Assembly: GCA_021780705.1 (NCBI GenBank)
Contig: JAJXYG010000165.1
Coordinates: forward strand, 1 to 6,323
Direction: 5' to 3'
Source: Bacteroidota bacterium
GTDB taxonomy: Bacteria; Bacteroidota; Bacteroidia; Chitinophagales; Chitinophagaceae
Length of the DNA: 6,323 bases
The first letter of the stretch is position 1. Each line of letters starts with the position of its first letter. The translations under genes and the position numbers were made by a program. Of the stretch, positions 5,793 to 6,323 are shown in pieces. Under the pieces are notes generated by a model, which had not been told where the DNA came from, did no database searches, and worked only from the letters and a program-made list of their open reading frames with translations.

Positions 5793-6323
5793 CTATTTCG
5801 CAGGGGCTTCCGCAACTCCCACGTAGGAGTCTGCAGTACCGTAATAAAGGATCCATTTTCCTTTAAAATATACCAGCCCTTCAGCAAAAGTGGTCCCCGC
5901 CCGGTACTGTCCGCTTAGTTCGTGGGGAAGCGTAGGCCTTAGAAAGCAGGTGTCGGAGCGACCGATTACCTGGGTCGGATCCTTCGGATCAAAGATGATC
6001 TCCCCGGTGGAATACATACCCTTGGGAAGTGCGGGATCCGCATTTTCATTGGTGGCATTCTTGCCATTATAAAAGAGTACAATCCCCTTATTAGTAATTA
6101 TTGCCGGGGGACCGCATTCGGTAAGGTCGCTATCAAATTTTTTGGGCCTGGGTTTGGCGATCACCCGCAATTTTCCGGAATCATCCAGTAGCGGATGCCA
6201 GTCATAGAGATTATCCGACCAGGCCAGATTGATAAATTGTTCACCCCAGTACATCCAGTATTTTCCCTGAATCTTGGCCGCCACAATTCGGCCGTGGTCC
6301 ATCCGGGTCACTACCGATCCGGA
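5793..6323 (-). CDS. GH130-family beta-mannoside phosphorylase/hydrolase, C-terminal part (start outside window)
   Basis: The frame is open through the window edge and gives 176 residues ending at TAG (CTA at 5793-5795). GH130 proteins are usually about 300-400 residues, so about half is missing. A GTG at 6311 could be a start, but the frame continues beyond it and family similarity does too. In fragment numbering, recognisable parts are DHGRIVAAKIQGKYWMYWGE (9-28) with the following LAWSDNLYDW, then ECGPPAI (69-75), YSTGEIIFD (104-112), VIGRSD and FLRP (119-130), GTTFAEGLVYF (143-153) and LYYGTADSYVGVA (159-171). These are repeated blades of the five-bladed beta-propeller of GH130. The family phosphorolyses or hydrolyses beta-mannosides. 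Substrate and phosphorylase-versus-hydrolase status depend on residues that are partly outside the window. Other five-bladed propeller hydrolases (GH43, GH32) are alternatives, but the GPP and YYGTAD motifs favour GH130. Confidence 0.84.
   Translation of the reverse strand, partial: SGSVVTRMDHGRIVAAKIQGKYWMYWGEQFINLAWSDNLYDWHPLLDDSGKLRVIAKPRPKKFDSDLTECGPPAIITNKGIVLFYNGKNATNENADPALPKGMYSTGEIIFDPKDPTQVIGRSDTCFLRPTLPHELSGQYRAGTTFAEGLVYFKGKWILYYGTADSYVGVAEAPAK

Overview
The window reads as ordinary chromosomal DNA from a member of the Bacteroidota, most likely a Chitinophagia- or Sphingobacteriia-like lineage. The lineage call is inference. It rests on the gene order parA-parB-DUF5683-dapB, on TAnnTTTG-type -7 promoter boxes in place of E. 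coli -10 boxes, on the lack of clear Shine-Dalgarno sequences, and on an SDR-type threonine dehydrogenase. There are eight protein genes, two of them cut by the window edges. I see no tRNA, rRNA, CRISPR array or insertion sequence.

Positions 1-2760 (+ strand) hold a compact block: the C-terminal half of the partition ATPase ParA, complete ParB, a small DUF5683 membrane protein, and the lysine/DAP pathway enzyme DapB. Gaps are 26, 4 and 32 bases. ParA and ParB act together in chromosome segregation, and DapB supplies diaminopimelate for peptidoglycan and lysine. DUF5683 has no established role. dapB may also have its own promoter at the end of the DUF5683 gene.

Positions 2763-3746 (- strand) encode an L-threonine 3-dehydrogenase of the extended-SDR type, converging on dapB with only 2 bases between stop codons. 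A 182-base divergent region (3747-3928) separates it from the most unusual gene here: 3929-4900 (+) encodes a secreted-then-membrane protein with the architecture of a pentameric ligand-gated ion channel (the family of nicotinic receptors and bacterial GLIC/ELIC). It has an extracellular beta domain with an FPFDRQ Pro-loop, then four membrane helices.

Downstream, a 167-base leader with a textbook TAACTTTG box precedes a small outer-membrane beta-barrel protein (5068-5661, +). The right edge holds the C-terminal part of a GH130-family mannoside phosphorylase/hydrolase on the - strand (5793 to the edge). The genes after dapB do not form an obvious pathway together.

I found no convincing new multi-gene system. 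The channel homologue and the leader of the beta-barrel gene are the places most worth a second look.
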